DNA from: Alloiococcus sp035301245 | GTDB lineage: Bacteria > Bacillota > Bacilli > Lactobacillales > Carnobacteriaceae_A | Assembly (NCBI GenBank): GCA_035301245.1 | Contig: DATGUS010000057.1 | Location: forward strand, 1 to 38,075 | Direction of reading: 5' to 3' | Length of the DNA stretch: 38,075 bases | Shown here: positions 7,042 to 16,562 of the stretch, piece after piece | How the letters are laid out: each line of letters starts with the position of its first letter | How positions within the stretch are numbered: the stretch's first letter is position 1 | Notes under the pieces: model-generated | Database searches by the model: none | What the model was told of the DNA's origin: nothing | Seen by the model: only the letters and a program-made list of their open reading frames with translations | Made by a program: the position numbers and the translations under genes

Positions 7042-8274
7042 TTACTCTAATTCTTTGTTTTCTAAATACTCGACATAGGCGTCTTTTGTTTCTTCAATAT
7101 TATCATCACCGAATTTATCAGAATGCCAGCGGTCAATTTGATATTCACCAACTTCATGGCCGAAGTATTTATTATATCTTGCTTTAAATAAGCGGAAGAA
7201 ATAGCTAACAATCACTTTTAAGATTGCATACATTGGAATACCAAATACCAGTCCGAACAGACCAAACAAATCTCCCATAACGAGTAATGTGACGATAATG
7301 GTTACAGGATGAACATGTAATTGTTTACCCATGACATTGGGTTCGATTAAGTTACCTTCAATAAATTGAATCAATAACCAGACGCCTACTAAAAGCAGAA
7401 CTTTGGTAAAGGAATCAAATCCAGCAATAATCACTGCTGGCACGAAAGTCATTGTCGGACCGATATATGGAATGAGTGACATAATTCCACCGAAGACCCC
7501 TAGTGCTCCTGCGTAATTCAGACCAATTAAACTAAATCCGATAAACATCATTACAGCGTTTACGATAGCAATCGTAAACTGACCTTTAATATACGCACCA
7601 ACTTGAATATTCACTTCAGTTCCAATGCGAATCAAACCTTGTCGCCATTTTGGTGGTGTAAAATATAACAGACCCCGAACAATTTTCTGTTCGTCTTTTA
7701 ATAAGAAGAAGAGAATAATTGGGGCTACTGCTAATGTAAAGAATACGTTCGTTACACCCGATACAACACCTGAAACATTTGTTAATCCAGTAGACAACAC
7801 ATCGCCGAAGTTATGAAATACCGAGTCAGAAATGTTTTGCGCTTGATCAATCAGTTGATTGAAGACATCATTGGCTGGTAAGTTTTGGGCAAAATTCTGT
7901 GCTTGCGTTAACATATCATCTATAAAGACTGGCATTGTTTCAATTAAATTAGTCACTTGTTCTTCCAACACTGGAATGAGTACAGCTGTAAATAAACCAA
8001 TTAATACAAAAATTAGAATGAAAACCAGAGCAACCGCCCATGTCCGGCTCATCTTTTGACTCATTTTTGTAACAAGTGGGTCAATTAAATAATAAAGTAG
8101 TACGGCTATGATTAGTGGCATTAAAATATTGGAAACAATGACAATTAATGGTGTGAAAATAAATTCAATTTTTGTTAGGACAAAAATTGTTATCGCTACT
8201 AAAAATGCTATAACCACTGTAAATAAGAGGCTATAACCTCCTAAAAAATCAATCCATCTTGTTTTTTTCATCAC
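7042..8274 (-). CDS. AI-2E family transporter (UPF0118, YrrI-like)
   Basis: A 410-residue membrane protein of the AI-2E exporter/UPF0118 family. About eight hydrophobic helices are visible: two near the N-terminus (14-60), one at about 80-103, and a C-terminal set carrying PYIGPTMTFVPA (near 265) and the conserved VMGKQLHVHP motif (near 315). Members include quorum-signal exporters and Na+/H+ antiporters, so the substrate cannot be assigned. The C-terminal 50 residues are hydrophilic and acidic. The initiator may be the GTG at 8274 or the ATG next to it; both suit the AAGGAG upstream. It lies between lysS and csbB with terminators on both sides, so it is probably transcribed alone. Confidence 0.85.
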   Translation of the reverse strand: MMKKTRWIDFLGGYSLLFTVVIAFLVAITIFVLTKIEFIFTPLIVIVSNILMPLIIAVLLYYLIDPLVTKMSQKMSRTWAVALVFILIFVLIGLFTAVLIPVLEEQVTNLIETMPVFIDDMLTQAQNFAQNLPANDVFNQLIDQAQNISDSVFHNFGDVLSTGLTNVSGVVSGVTNVFFTLAVAPIILFFLLKDEQKIVRGLLYFTPPKWRQGLIRIGTEVNIQVGAYIKGQFTIAIVNAVMMFIGFSLIGLNYAGALGVFGGIMSLIPYIGPTMTFVPAVIIAGFDSFTKVLLLVGVWLLIQFIEGNLIEPNVMGKQLHVHPVTIIVTLLVMGDLFGLFGLVFGIPMYAILKVIVSYFFRLFKARYNKYFGHEVGEYQIDRWHSDKFGDDNIEETKDAYVEYLENKELE

Positions 8275-8299
8275 TTCATCTCCTTGTTAAATAAGATAA

Positions 8300-8321
8300 G
8301 GCATTCTTACAAAAGAATGCC
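8300..8321 (-). terminator. terminator of lysS
   Basis: GGCATTCTT / AAGAATGCC, a perfect nine-base stem with a four-base loop, followed on the minus strand by TTATCTTATTT. It lies 14 bases past the lysS stop. Confidence 0.85.
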
Positions 8322-8334
8322 AGAAACCTTAATA

Positions 8335-9840
8335 CTATCTCTCGATGTTCTTCATCGTTGGAAATAATAGGACATCTCGAATTGTATGTGCGTCTGTCAG
8401 CAACATAACTAAACGGTCAATACCGATTCCTAGGCCTCCTGTAGGTGGCATTCCATATTCCATCGATTCTACATAATCGCTATCAATTTCGTGAGCTTCA
8501 TCATTTCCTGCTTCACGCTCTTCCATCTGATGTTCGAAACGTTCACGCTGATCGATTGGGTCATTCAACTCAGTAAAGGCATTTCCATACTCATTACCAG
8601 CAATAAACAACTCAAAACGATCAGTAAAACGATTGTCATCTTTATTTTTCTTAGCTAATGGAGAAATGGCTGTTGGGTGACCATACACGAAGGTTGGTTG
8701 TCGTAATTTATGTTCAATGAATGTTTCAAAGAACTCATTAACCACATGACCAAATTGTGCATAGTCTTCTACTTCAACATTATGCTCTTTCGCTAATTGA
8801 CGTGCTTCACCATCTGACATTTCTTGCCAGAAGTCTACACCAGTTTCTTCTTTAATTAAATCAACCATATGACGGCGTGCCCATCTTGTTTCTAGGTCGA
8901 TTGTCTCATCACCGTACTCAACAATCGCAGTGCCGTTAACTTTGATAGCAACTGAACGGATTAAATCTTCAGTTAAGTCCATGACATCCCAATAATCTTG
9001 GTAAGCTGTATACACTTCGATCATTGTGAACTCTGGGTTATGTGTTGCATCGATACCTTCGTTACGGAATACTCGACCAATTTCGTAAACTTTTTCCATT
9101 CCACCAACAATTAAACGTTTTAAGTGTAATTCAGGAGCAATACGTAAATATAAATCTGTATTTAACGCATTGTGGTGAGTAATGAACGGACGAGCTGCCG
9201 CTCCACCAGCTAAGTTATGCAAGTAAGGTGTTTCGACTTCTAGATAGTCTTTGTTATTTAAGTGTTCACGAACAGCTGAAATAATTTGACTACGTTTTTT
9301 GAAACGCTCTAAACTGTCATCATTAGCAATTAAGTCTAAATAACGTTTACGGTATTTTTGTTCAACGTCAGTTAAACCATGGTATTTGTCAGGTAATGGA
9401 CGTAAAGCTTTAGATAAGTGAGTAAACTCTTTCGCACGAACAGTTACTTCACCTGTATTTGTTTTCATAACATAACCCGAAATACCGATAAAGTCTCCAA
9501 GGTCATTACTCTTATAAATTTCATAATCTTCTTCGCCGATTTCATCTTGACGAACGTAGATTTGAATTTGACCATTTTTATCTTTTAAGTGCGCAAAGCC
9601 AGCTTTACCTTTACCACGTTTAGTCATGATACGACCGGCAATTGTAACTGATGTTTCTTTTTCTGCTAACTCTTCTTTAGAGAATGAATCATAAGCATCG
9701 ACAATTTCGTTTGAGTAGTGAGTTCTTATGAATTTGTCGCCAAATGGGTCAATGCCCTTTTTAGCTAAATCCTCCATCTTCTCGTGACGTACGATCATTT
9801 GATCGTTTAAAGACTCATGTGGTTTTTGATCTTGACTCAT
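8335..9840 (-). CDS. lysS: lysyl-tRNA synthetase, class II
   Basis: A 501-residue class II lysyl-tRNA synthetase, full length for the family. An N-terminal OB-fold anticodon-binding domain (about 55-165) is followed by the class II catalytic core: motif 2 around YEIGRVFRNEGIDATHNPEF, the LysRS signature GGAAARPF near 215, the amino-acid pocket EYGNAFTELNDP and motif 3 GLGIGIDRL near 472. It charges tRNA-Lys in the cytoplasm. An ATG preceded by GGAGT gives the start. It follows dusB by 27 bases, forming a dusB-lysS pair. In many Firmicutes lysS directly precedes an rRNA operon; here a transporter, the LTA cassette and two plus-strand genes intervene. Confidence 0.97.
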   Translation of the reverse strand: MSQDQKPHESLNDQMIVRHEKMEDLAKKGIDPFGDKFIRTHYSNEIVDAYDSFSKEELAEKETSVTIAGRIMTKRGKGKAGFAHLKDKNGQIQIYVRQDEIGEEDYEIYKSNDLGDFIGISGYVMKTNTGEVTVRAKEFTHLSKALRPLPDKYHGLTDVEQKYRKRYLDLIANDDSLERFKKRSQIISAVREHLNNKDYLEVETPYLHNLAGGAAARPFITHHNALNTDLYLRIAPELHLKRLIVGGMEKVYEIGRVFRNEGIDATHNPEFTMIEVYTAYQDYWDVMDLTEDLIRSVAIKVNGTAIVEYGDETIDLETRWARRHMVDLIKEETGVDFWQEMSDGEARQLAKEHNVEVEDYAQFGHVVNEFFETFIEHKLRQPTFVYGHPTAISPLAKKNKDDNRFTDRFELFIAGNEYGNAFTELNDPIDQRERFEHQMEEREAGNDEAHEIDSDYVESMEYGMPPTGGLGIGIDRLVMLLTDAHTIRDVLLFPTMKNIER

Positions 9841-9867
9841 CGCTATACTCCATTCTTATAATATTTT

Positions 9868-10890
9868 TTATTTAGCTTGCTGACGTGCTTGACGTCTTGC
9901 AAGACGTTTTTTTATTTTTTCTTCTGCATATTGTGCAGATTCTTCTAATACTTCAATCATTTTAGATGGTTCTGTTTGTTCATTGACTTTGACTTTGGCA
10001 CGCGCTGATCCAGGGAGTCCTTTTAAATAATAAGAAGCGTGCTTACGAAATTCTTTCGTGGCCGTGTACTCGCCTTTTAAGTCAACCAATCTTAACAAGT
10101 GATCCTTCGCTGTTTCAATCATTTCTGTTGGCGTTGGTTCATCTAAAATTTCATTTGTTTCTAAATAATGCGTCAGTTGTTTAATAACCCATGGATTACC
10201 TAAAGCTGCTCGCCCAATCATGACCGCATCAGCTCCAGTAACTTTGAGAACTTCATCCACATCAGCCGGAGTACCAATGTCACCATTTGCTACAAAAGGA
10301 ATGTTAATGGCATCATTCACTTCTTTAAGGATATGCCAATCCGCAGTGCCATCATACATTTGAAGTCTAGTACGGCCATGCATGGCTAGCATTTTCGCGC
10401 CAGCTTTCTCAGCTGCAAGAGCATTCTTAATTGGCCAAAAGTGATCTTCATCCCAACCGGTACGCATCTTCACGGTTACCGGAATATCAACAGCATCAAC
10501 AACACGCGACACCAACTCATAAATGTGATCAGGATTTAATAGTAATTTTGACCCAGAATCATTCTTCGTAATCTTAGGAACAGGGCATCCCATGTTAATG
10601 TCAATAATTGCTGCCTCAGTTTCTCGTTCAATGAACTGAGCCGCTTTAACCATTGTTTCCACTTCGCCGCCCATGATTTGAATACTCAGTGGGTACTCGG
10701 ATTCTTCAATATGAAGCATCTCAAGAGATTTTTTATTGCCATAAATTAATGCTTTATCACTAATCATCTCACAGACTACTAGCCCAGCTCCGAATTCTTT
10801 AGTGATAGTTCGGAATGCTGAGTTTGTTACACCGGCCATCGGTGCGACGACGATTTGGTTATCAATTTCAATATCTCCAATTTTCCACAC
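9868..10890 (-). CDS. dusB: tRNA-dihydrouridine synthase B
   Basis: A 340-residue FMN-dependent dihydrouridine synthase of the DusB type, reducing uridine in the tRNA D-loop. It has VVAPMAGVTNSAFR at the TIM-barrel start, the Dus signature NMGCPVPK with its catalytic Cys, VKMRTGW, MLAMHGRTR and ANGDIGTP. The open frame extends to a GTG at 10935, but a TATAAT at 10919-10924 falls between that codon and the family's usual start. I therefore place the start at the GTG at 10890 (VWKIGDIEI), with AAGAGG about ten bases upstream. It is cotranscribed with lysS and separated from hslO by the inverted repeat at 10996-11072. Confidence 0.92.
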   Translation of the reverse strand: MWKIGDIEIDNQIVVAPMAGVTNSAFRTITKEFGAGLVVCEMISDKALIYGNKKSLEMLHIEESEYPLSIQIMGGEVETMVKAAQFIERETEAAIIDINMGCPVPKITKNDSGSKLLLNPDHIYELVSRVVDAVDIPVTVKMRTGWDEDHFWPIKNALAAEKAGAKMLAMHGRTRLQMYDGTADWHILKEVNDAINIPFVANGDIGTPADVDEVLKVTGADAVMIGRAALGNPWVIKQLTHYLETNEILDEPTPTEMIETAKDHLLRLVDLKGEYTATKEFRKHASYYLKGLPGSARAKVKVNEQTEPSKMIEVLEESAQYAEEKIKKRLARRQARQQAK

Positions 10891-10918
10891 AGGTAAGTTG
10901 CCTCTTCTCCTATAACTT

Positions 10919-10924
10919 ATTATA
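10919..10924 (-). promoter_or_regulatory. -10 element of dusB-lysS
   Basis: TATAAT on the minus strand, 28 bases before the chosen dusB start. The -35 region is weak (TTACTA at 17 bases). It helps decide the start, because the longer frame would begin upstream of the promoter. Confidence 0.45.
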
Positions 10925-10995
10925 TTACAAATCACCTAATATAGTAACACATATCAATGTTACCATAAAGGTTTTATAGATGTTTTTAGGTAAAT

Positions 10996-11072
10996 AGAGC
11001 TACATTAGAAATGTACCACTATGTTAATCAATATAATCTAACATTAATGTGTCCTTTAATCTAAGTAGCTCT
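10996..11072 (-). repeat. long-loop inverted repeat after hslO
   Basis: AGAGCTACATTAGA (10996-11009) pairs with TCTAAGTAGCTCT (11060-11072), one base bulged. An inner perfect hairpin ATGTTA/TAACAT (11021-11026, 11039-11044) lies in the 50-base loop. It begins six bases past the hslO stop and probably acts as its terminator, although the following T-run is short. Confidence 0.5.
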
Positions 11073-11077
11073 TCATT

Positions 11078-11968
11078 TTATTTATTTAATTCTTGAATTT
11101 CTGAAAGAATTTCTTTTAATTCATCTTCAGTGAAAGTATATTTTGTGCGGCAGAAATGACATACAGCTTCTGCACCATGATCTTGTTCGATCATTTCTTT
11201 CAAATCATCTTCACCCAGAGATACGAGTGAATTCGCGAAACGTTCTTTTGAACAGTCACATTTAAACTGAACAGGTTGCTCGTCGATAATACGCGGATTT
11301 CCTTCATCTGCTAGCATTTCTAATAGATCTTCTGGTGTTTTACCGCTATCCATTAAGTCAGAAACTAATGGTAGGTTTGCGATAGTTTTTTCAAGTGATA
11401 CTAATGTTTTTTCGCTAGCACCTGGAAGAACTTGGATCATAAAGCCACCTGCTGTTCGAACAGTTTCATCTGGATTCACTAAAACCGACAAGCCAACCGC
11501 AGAAGGAATTTGTTCTGAGTTTGCTAAATAGTACGTAAAGTCTTCACCTAACTCACCACTAATTAAAGGGACTTGTCCAACGAAAGGTTCTTTCATGCCA
11601 ATGTCTTTCGTAACAATTAAATTCCCTTCTGTACCAACGGCACCACGGACATCAAGTTTTCCGTTTTCATTAAGCTCTAGGCTAACTTGTGGATTGTGGA
11701 TATAGCCTTTCGTATCTCCTTTGGCATTACTATCTACCACTATATAGCCAATCGGACCATTGCCGTCAATTCGCACCGTTAGTTTAGAATCTCCTTTTTC
11801 CCCAGATGCTAATAATGTTGAGCCGATCATAGCACGTCCTAAAGCTGCTGTTGCAGTATTCCAACTGTCGTGTCTACGCTGTGCTTCTTTAACCATCTCT
11901 GTCGCATCTACAACATAAACTCTAATTTCATCATTATATGCTAATGCTTTGATTAATTTATCAGACAT
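11078..11968 (-). CDS. hslO: Hsp33 redox-regulated chaperone
   Basis: A 296-residue Hsp33, normal length. The C-terminal redox switch has four zinc-binding cysteines in the family pattern: CDC at 237-239 and CHFC at 270-273. The N-terminal domain carries IDGNGPIGY and GEKGDSKLTVR. Oxidation releases the zinc and activates this holdase against oxidative protein unfolding in the cytoplasm. The ATG has AAAAGGAGATGACGG upstream. It follows ftsH, as in many Firmicutes, but a strong terminator between them (11991-12022) suggests separate or attenuated transcription. The intervening coaX gene of B. subtilis is absent. Confidence 0.96.
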   Translation of the reverse strand: MSDKLIKALAYNDEIRVYVVDATEMVKEAQRRHDSWNTATAALGRAMIGSTLLASGEKGDSKLTVRIDGNGPIGYIVVDSNAKGDTKGYIHNPQVSLELNENGKLDVRGAVGTEGNLIVTKDIGMKEPFVGQVPLISGELGEDFTYYLANSEQIPSAVGLSVLVNPDETVRTAGGFMIQVLPGASEKTLVSLEKTIANLPLVSDLMDSGKTPEDLLEMLADEGNPRIIDEQPVQFKCDCSKERFANSLVSLGEDDLKEMIEQDHGAEAVCHFCRTKYTFTEDELKEILSEIQELNK

Positions 11969-11990
11969 TCCGTCATCTCCTTTTCGATTA

Positions 11991-12022
11991 AAAAGAAGAG
12001 AAGGATAGCCTTCTCTTCTTTT
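11991..12022 (-). terminator. strong terminator of ftsH
   Basis: AAAAGAAGAGAAGG / CCTTCTCTTCTTTT, a perfect 14-base stem with an ATAG loop, between ftsH and hslO. The minus-strand arm ends in a run of T. Confidence 0.9.
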
Positions 12023-12048
12023 ATTCTTCTTCGTATTTGATTATACAA

Positions 12049-14385
12049 TTAATTACGAGGGTCTTCCAACTGGTTTGAATCTTCAGCATCTTCTTCATGA
12101 GATCCATCGCTTGTTTCATCAATGCTTTTATCATCTTCATAGTCATGGGTTACAGAATCTTGATCATCTGTTAAATTAACCATATCAGATGACGTACTTG
12201 TATTTGAATCTGAATCTTCATGATTTAAAGAGTTTTCTGATGTTTCATTTGTATGATCATCATCTGAATCAGTTGTCGAATCGTCGTCAATGACTTGACT
12301 ATCTTCGACACTTTTTTCGTCAGTATATAAATTGTCATCTCCGAGACGTGCTTTGTTCGACTCATCAGATTCCTCTTGAGCAGCTTTAATCTCCTCGTAT
12401 GAAGTCCCAATTTTCTCTTCATCATTTTGGATATGCTCTTGTTCTTTGTTCTCACGAGGGTACTTAGAGTCAGGATGTTCACTACCTGTTTCAGGCATTT
12501 TTCCTGTTTCAAAAAGACTCTTAATCTCTTTCGCATCAAGCGTTTCGACTTCAAGTAACTTCTCGGCAATAATGGTTAATTGCTCTGAGTGTTCTTTGAT
12601 AATGTCATGGGCTGTTTGATGAGCTTTATTAATTATATTCAGTACTTCAGCATCTATGTCTGATGCAAACTCTTGTGAGAACGCTGGAGAAGAACCATAA
12701 TCACGGCCCATAAATACTTTACTATCGCTCTCGTATTGAACTGGGCCTAATTTTTCACTCATACCATATTGAGTAATCATTGAACGAGCAATGCCGGTAG
12801 CCTGTTGGAAATCATTAGATGCTCCAGTAGTTTGTGTATCGAAGAAAATTTCTTCTGCCACACGTCCACCAAGTAAACCAACAATCTGTTCAAACAGTTC
12901 TTTCTTCGTTACGATATACTGATCTTCTTTTGGTAGCATAATCGCATAACCGCCTGCTCGACCACGAGGTACGATGGTTACTTTGTGTACTACTCGAGCA
13001 TCACTTAAAACCATACCAACAATAGTGTGTCCTGCTTCGTGGAAAGCAACCATCTTACGTTGTTGTTCAGAAACAACTCGGTCTTTCTTCGCTGGACCAG
13101 CAATCACACGGTCATGTGCTTCGTCCACATCAACGGGTTCGATCACTTTACTACGACGACGGGCTGCTACTAGAGCTGCTTCGTTCAGTAAGTTCTCAAG
13201 ATCAGCACCAGAGAATCCTGGCGTTTGTTTTGCGATTAATTTCAAGTCGATATTATCTGAAATTGGTTTATTTTTTGCGTGAACGTTTAAGATTGCTTCA
13301 CGGCCTTTAACGTCTGGACGACCAACTAAAATTCGACGGTCGAAACGACCTGGACGTAATAATGCCGGGTCTAAGACATCTTGACGGTTAGTGGCTGCCA
13401 TAACAATAATACCTTCGTTACCTGAGAAGCCATCCATCTCTACTAGCAATTGGTTAAGCGTTTGTTCACGTTCATCATGACCGCCACCCATTCCAGCTCC
13501 ACGCTGACGACCAACCGCATCAATTTCATCGATAAAGATAATAGCTGGTGAGTTTTTCTTTGCGTTTTCAAATAAGTCACGAACACGACTTGCGCCGACA
13601 CCAACAAACATCTCAACAAATTCAGAACCTGAGATTGAATAAAACGGTACGCCTGCTTCACCGGCAACAGCTTTCGCGAGTAATGTTTTACCTGTTCCTG
13701 GAGGTCCTTCTAATAAGACACCTGCCGGGATACGAGCACCTAATTGGCTGAATCGTCTCGGATCTTTTAAGAACTCGACAATCTCAACTAATTCAGCTTT
13801 CTCTTCATCGGCACCAGCCACATCTTCAAAGCGTACTTTACTTTTCTCTGGATCGGTCTGTTTGGCTTTTGATTTACCAAAGTTCATGACACCACGGCCA
13901 CCACCGCTGCCACCTTGACCACGACCCATTACAAAATAAAAGAATCCTAATAACACAATTAACGGTAAGAAAGATACGAGTAAACTACCCCAAATGCCTG
14001 ATGTTGACTCTTCTAAGGTAGTTGTTTCGACATCGTTCTCTCGAGCAAGGCCTACTACTTCTTCCACCATCACTTCGTTACGTATGATCGCACTTGAAAA
14101 TTCTTTGACGTTGCGATCTGTCTGCCCAAAGATCAATGTATCATTTTCTTCAACTTCTGGTTCTTGCCCATCACGGTAAGTCCCTCTAATTTCATAAATT
14201 GATCCATTGGGTTGAATGCTAAATTCATCTACACGGTCTTCTTCCAGGTATTCTACAAATTCAGTCGAGCTTACACTTTCTGACTGACCACCAGCATCAT
14301 CACCAATAGTCCAGTAAAAAATACCTATCAATGCTACAAAGACAAATATATAGAAGAATCCATTATTATAAAATTTCTTTTTCAT
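12049..14385 (-). CDS. ftsH: ATP-dependent zinc metalloprotease FtsH
   Basis: A 778-residue FtsH, a membrane-bound AAA protease that degrades misfolded membrane and regulatory proteins. Two transmembrane helices (about 9-28 and 130-152) flank an extracytoplasmic domain. The AAA module has Walker A GPPGTGKT (227-234), Walker B IIFIDEID, and the second region of homology ending in RPGRFDRR. The protease has HEAGH at 449-453 and the third zinc ligand Asp in ASNDF near 525. The conserved protein ends near 635; the last ~140 residues are a low-complexity tail rich in Asp, Glu, Ser and Thr. The frame could start four codons earlier at a TTG, but GGAGGAAG overlaps those codons, so the ATG at 14385 is used. 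A promoter lies at 14463-14491. Confidence 0.97.
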   Translation of the reverse strand: MKKKFYNNGFFYIFVFVALIGIFYWTIGDDAGGQSESVSSTEFVEYLEEDRVDEFSIQPNGSIYEIRGTYRDGQEPEVEENDTLIFGQTDRNVKEFSSAIIRNEVMVEEVVGLARENDVETTTLEESTSGIWGSLLVSFLPLIVLLGFFYFVMGRGQGGSGGGRGVMNFGKSKAKQTDPEKSKVRFEDVAGADEEKAELVEIVEFLKDPRRFSQLGARIPAGVLLEGPPGTGKTLLAKAVAGEAGVPFYSISGSEFVEMFVGVGASRVRDLFENAKKNSPAIIFIDEIDAVGRQRGAGMGGGHDEREQTLNQLLVEMDGFSGNEGIIVMAATNRQDVLDPALLRPGRFDRRILVGRPDVKGREAILNVHAKNKPISDNIDLKLIAKQTPGFSGADLENLLNEAALVAARRRSKVIEPVDVDEAHDRVIAGPAKKDRVVSEQQRKMVAFHEAGHTIVGMVLSDARVVHKVTIVPRGRAGGYAIMLPKEDQYIVTKKELFEQIVGLLGGRVAEEIFFDTQTTGASNDFQQATGIARSMITQYGMSEKLGPVQYESDSKVFMGRDYGSSPAFSQEFASDIDAEVLNIINKAHQTAHDIIKEHSEQLTIIAEKLLEVETLDAKEIKSLFETGKMPETGSEHPDSKYPRENKEQEHIQNDEEKIGTSYEEIKAAQEESDESNKARLGDDNLYTDEKSVEDSQVIDDDSTTDSDDDHTNETSENSLNHEDSDSNTSTSSDMVNLTDDQDSVTHDYEDDKSIDETSDGSHEEDAEDSNQLEDPRN

Positions 14386-14462
14386 GTCTTCCTCCAATTC
14401 AAAAATTATACATACAAAACTATATGTAAAAACTAATCAAGTTTAATAGTAACATAGAAAAA

Positions 14463-14491
14463 AGTATACTACTATGAATAAAGTTTGACAA
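14463..14491 (-). promoter_or_regulatory. promoter of ftsH
   Basis: On the minus strand, TTGTCA (14486-14491), a 17-base spacer and TATACT (14463-14468), each five of six consensus bases. It lies directly after hpt and 78 bases before the ftsH start, so ftsH can be transcribed independently of hpt. Confidence 0.65.
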
Positions 14492-14502
14492 TTTTCATAA
14501 AA

Positions 14503-15051
14503 TTAATTCATATAGAATTTTTCTTTCATCACACCAATGTATGGTAGGTTGCGATACTGTTCTTTAAAATCAAGTCCGTAACCCACAACAAACTTTTTCG
14601 GTATTTCAAAACCGATCCAGTCTGCACTGATATCCACCTGACGTCCTTCTGTTTTATCTAACAGTGTGACAATTTTGACGGATGCTGCTCCGCGACGCTC
14701 CATTAATTCTTTTAAATACTTTAAAGTGTGTCCTGTATCAATAATATCTTCTACAAATAACACATGACGACCTTCTACTGAAGTACTTAGATCTTTATCA
14801 ATTCTAACCTCTCCGGAAGAAGAGAATTCGTTCCCGTAACTTGACACATCCATCATGTCGTATTCCATTAATAGATCCATCTCTTGCATTAAATCACCCA
14901 TAAATGGTAATGCTCCTTTAAGCACTCCCACTAACAATGGATTCTTATCACGGTATTCCTCAGTAAGTATTTGACCTAATTCTTTGTTTTTGGCTTGAAT
15001 AGCCTCTTTTGAAAGTAAAACTTCAGATAAATTATCATGCATGTTTGTCAT
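14503..15051 (-). CDS. hpt: hypoxanthine phosphoribosyltransferase
   Basis: A 182-residue purine-salvage phosphoribosyltransferase, converting hypoxanthine or guanine plus PRPP to IMP or GMP in the cytoplasm. The PRPP-binding motif VLFVEDIIDTGHT is at 97-109, and VGVLKGALPF near 41 and SSYGNEFSSSGEV near 70 match the family. The ATG has GGAGG upstream. It follows tilS by 29 bases, the conserved tilS-hpt-ftsH order of Firmicutes. Confidence 0.95.
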   Translation of the reverse strand: MTNMHDNLSEVLLSKEAIQAKNKELGQILTEEYRDKNPLLVGVLKGALPFMGDLMQEMDLLMEYDMMDVSSYGNEFSSSGEVRIDKDLSTSVEGRHVLFVEDIIDTGHTLKYLKELMERRGAASVKIVTLLDKTEGRQVDISADWIGFEIPKKFVVGYGLDFKEQYRNLPYIGVMKEKFYMN

Positions 15052-15080
15052 GGTAGACCTCCATTTTAATCTTTATTATT

Positions 15081-16463
15081 TCATAATTTTCTGTATACAA
15101 ATATGTAGTTAATTTTATCAGTTATTAAATCATTAGACAACTGGCTTTCTTGATAGCCCACTAACCACAATATTTCTTCAGTGTTATCTTCAACAACCCA
15201 CGCTTGATCGCGTTCGATTTTGGAAATTTTTTGATCTATAAATATATCTTTTATCTTTTTCGTTCCACTACCACCTTTATAACTCATGCGGTCACCATTT
15301 TGTCGGTGTCGAATTGTAAATGGTTCATGGAGTGCTTCTGCTGGTACTGACATAACTAAGTCGTGCTGATTTAAAAGCACATGGTCAATGTGAAAGACGC
15401 CGAATTGTTCCGTCTCACTCAATGTGACCCACTCATTTATATGAACAGTATAATTTTCATCGAGGTCAACAGCTTCTTTTTTAGCTTTAGTAATCAGTAA
15501 TTCATCGTACTGACGAACACAAGTCCATGGCTCTGCTAAATCAAGAGTGCTATTCGGTGTGCTATCATCTAACCAGTCCAATATAGTTAGAACATATTTC
15601 TTCTTAAAGGCTTTTTCTTGAATAAAAATCCGCTTTAAGATTTCAGTGAGTGTTAACTTCGACATTGCTTCTGGCATCGATAAAAGTGAATGAATTTGAA
15701 TGGTTACGTCCTCCATCTCATATTTAGCAATTTGAGATGCTTTATCTTTTATGATTGGATCCACTATCCCTAGCAAATCATCCAATTCATCAGAGAATTC
15801 AGCTAGGTGTTTTGATGCTTGGTTATTTTCTTCCTCAAGCAAAGGTATCACCCGTTGACGGATGCGGTTGCGTGTGTAATTAGCTTCTTGGTTGGTTGAA
15901 TCTTCAAAGTAGATGATATCGTTCTCCTTGGCATACCGATATAATTCATCTTTTGTTATTCTAAGAAGCGGTCTTACGACTTTTTTTCCTTTAAATTCTC
16001 TTTTAATCGGGATACCTACTTTGTCTTCTATTAAGCCTCCGCGGATTAACCTCATCAATACCGTTTCAGTTTGGTCGTCACGGTGATGAGCCGTCAACAG
16101 CACGGTGTAATTATATTCAGACATAACACGATCAAAGAAATCATAGCGCAGATCACGAGCAACCTGTTCAAAATTAATGCTGACATGAGCGCCATCTGTC
16201 CATTGTTTAATATAAATCGGCAGATCATAACGCTCTGCTAATTTTTTGATTGCACGTTCTTCTGTATCGGTTTCAGGTCTAGTATGATGATTAACATGTA
16301 CGATACCGATCTGCTCCGGTTGTAGGTCTTCTGGTAATTGTTTTATTGCATGTAGCAATACCATCGAATCAACACCGCCTGATACAGCAATAAGTACATG
16401 GTCATCTTTATCCCATAATTGATGTCGCTTAATTGTTTTTTTTAACTGTTGTAAAAACGTCAT
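15081..16463 (-). CDS. tilS: tRNA(Ile)-lysidine synthetase
   Basis: A 460-residue TilS. The N-terminal PP-loop ATPase has SGGVDS at 28-33, HVNHH and the TAHHRDDQTET motif. The C-terminal domain has the TilS substrate-binding pattern around RHRQNGDRM and KIKDIFID. It attaches lysine to C34 of tRNA-Ile(CAU), changing both its codon reading and its charging, and is essential. The frame extends nine codons further upstream, but AAGGTGA lies just before the ATG at 16463. It is followed at 29 bases by hpt. A terminator upstream (16563-16590) separates it from the S1-domain gene, so it may have its own promoter. Confidence 0.95.
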   Translation of the reverse strand: MTFLQQLKKTIKRHQLWDKDDHVLIAVSGGVDSMVLLHAIKQLPEDLQPEQIGIVHVNHHTRPETDTEERAIKKLAERYDLPIYIKQWTDGAHVSINFEQVARDLRYDFFDRVMSEYNYTVLLTAHHRDDQTETVLMRLIRGGLIEDKVGIPIKREFKGKKVVRPLLRITKDELYRYAKENDIIYFEDSTNQEANYTRNRIRQRVIPLLEEENNQASKHLAEFSDELDDLLGIVDPIIKDKASQIAKYEMEDVTIQIHSLLSMPEAMSKLTLTEILKRIFIQEKAFKKKYVLTILDWLDDSTPNSTLDLAEPWTCVRQYDELLITKAKKEAVDLDENYTVHINEWVTLSETEQFGVFHIDHVLLNQHDLVMSVPAEALHEPFTIRHRQNGDRMSYKGGSGTKKIKDIFIDQKISKIERDQAWVVEDNTEEILWLVGYQESQLSNDLITDKINYIFVYRKL

Positions 16464-16562
16464 GCTTTTCACCTTCATTATCATCATCACTTGAAAGAGG
16501 GCATCTATATCAAAACTTAATACATTCAGAGCATTTTCCTCTGATCAAACTAAAAAGATAAA

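Noticed and set aside
10891..10935. Longer dusB start at the GTG at 10935
   Set aside because: It has no ribosome-binding site, and a TATAAT lies downstream of it, so it would not be transcribed from that promoter.
12225..12569. 114-codon open frame on the minus strand inside the ftsH 3' end
   Set aside because: It is an out-of-frame shadow of the repetitive acidic tail, which leaves other frames open with Lys/Arg-rich translations.
12974..13282. 102-codon plus-strand frame antisense to ftsH
   Set aside because: Shadow of the AAA domain coding sequence; no ribosome-binding site and no protein-like composition.
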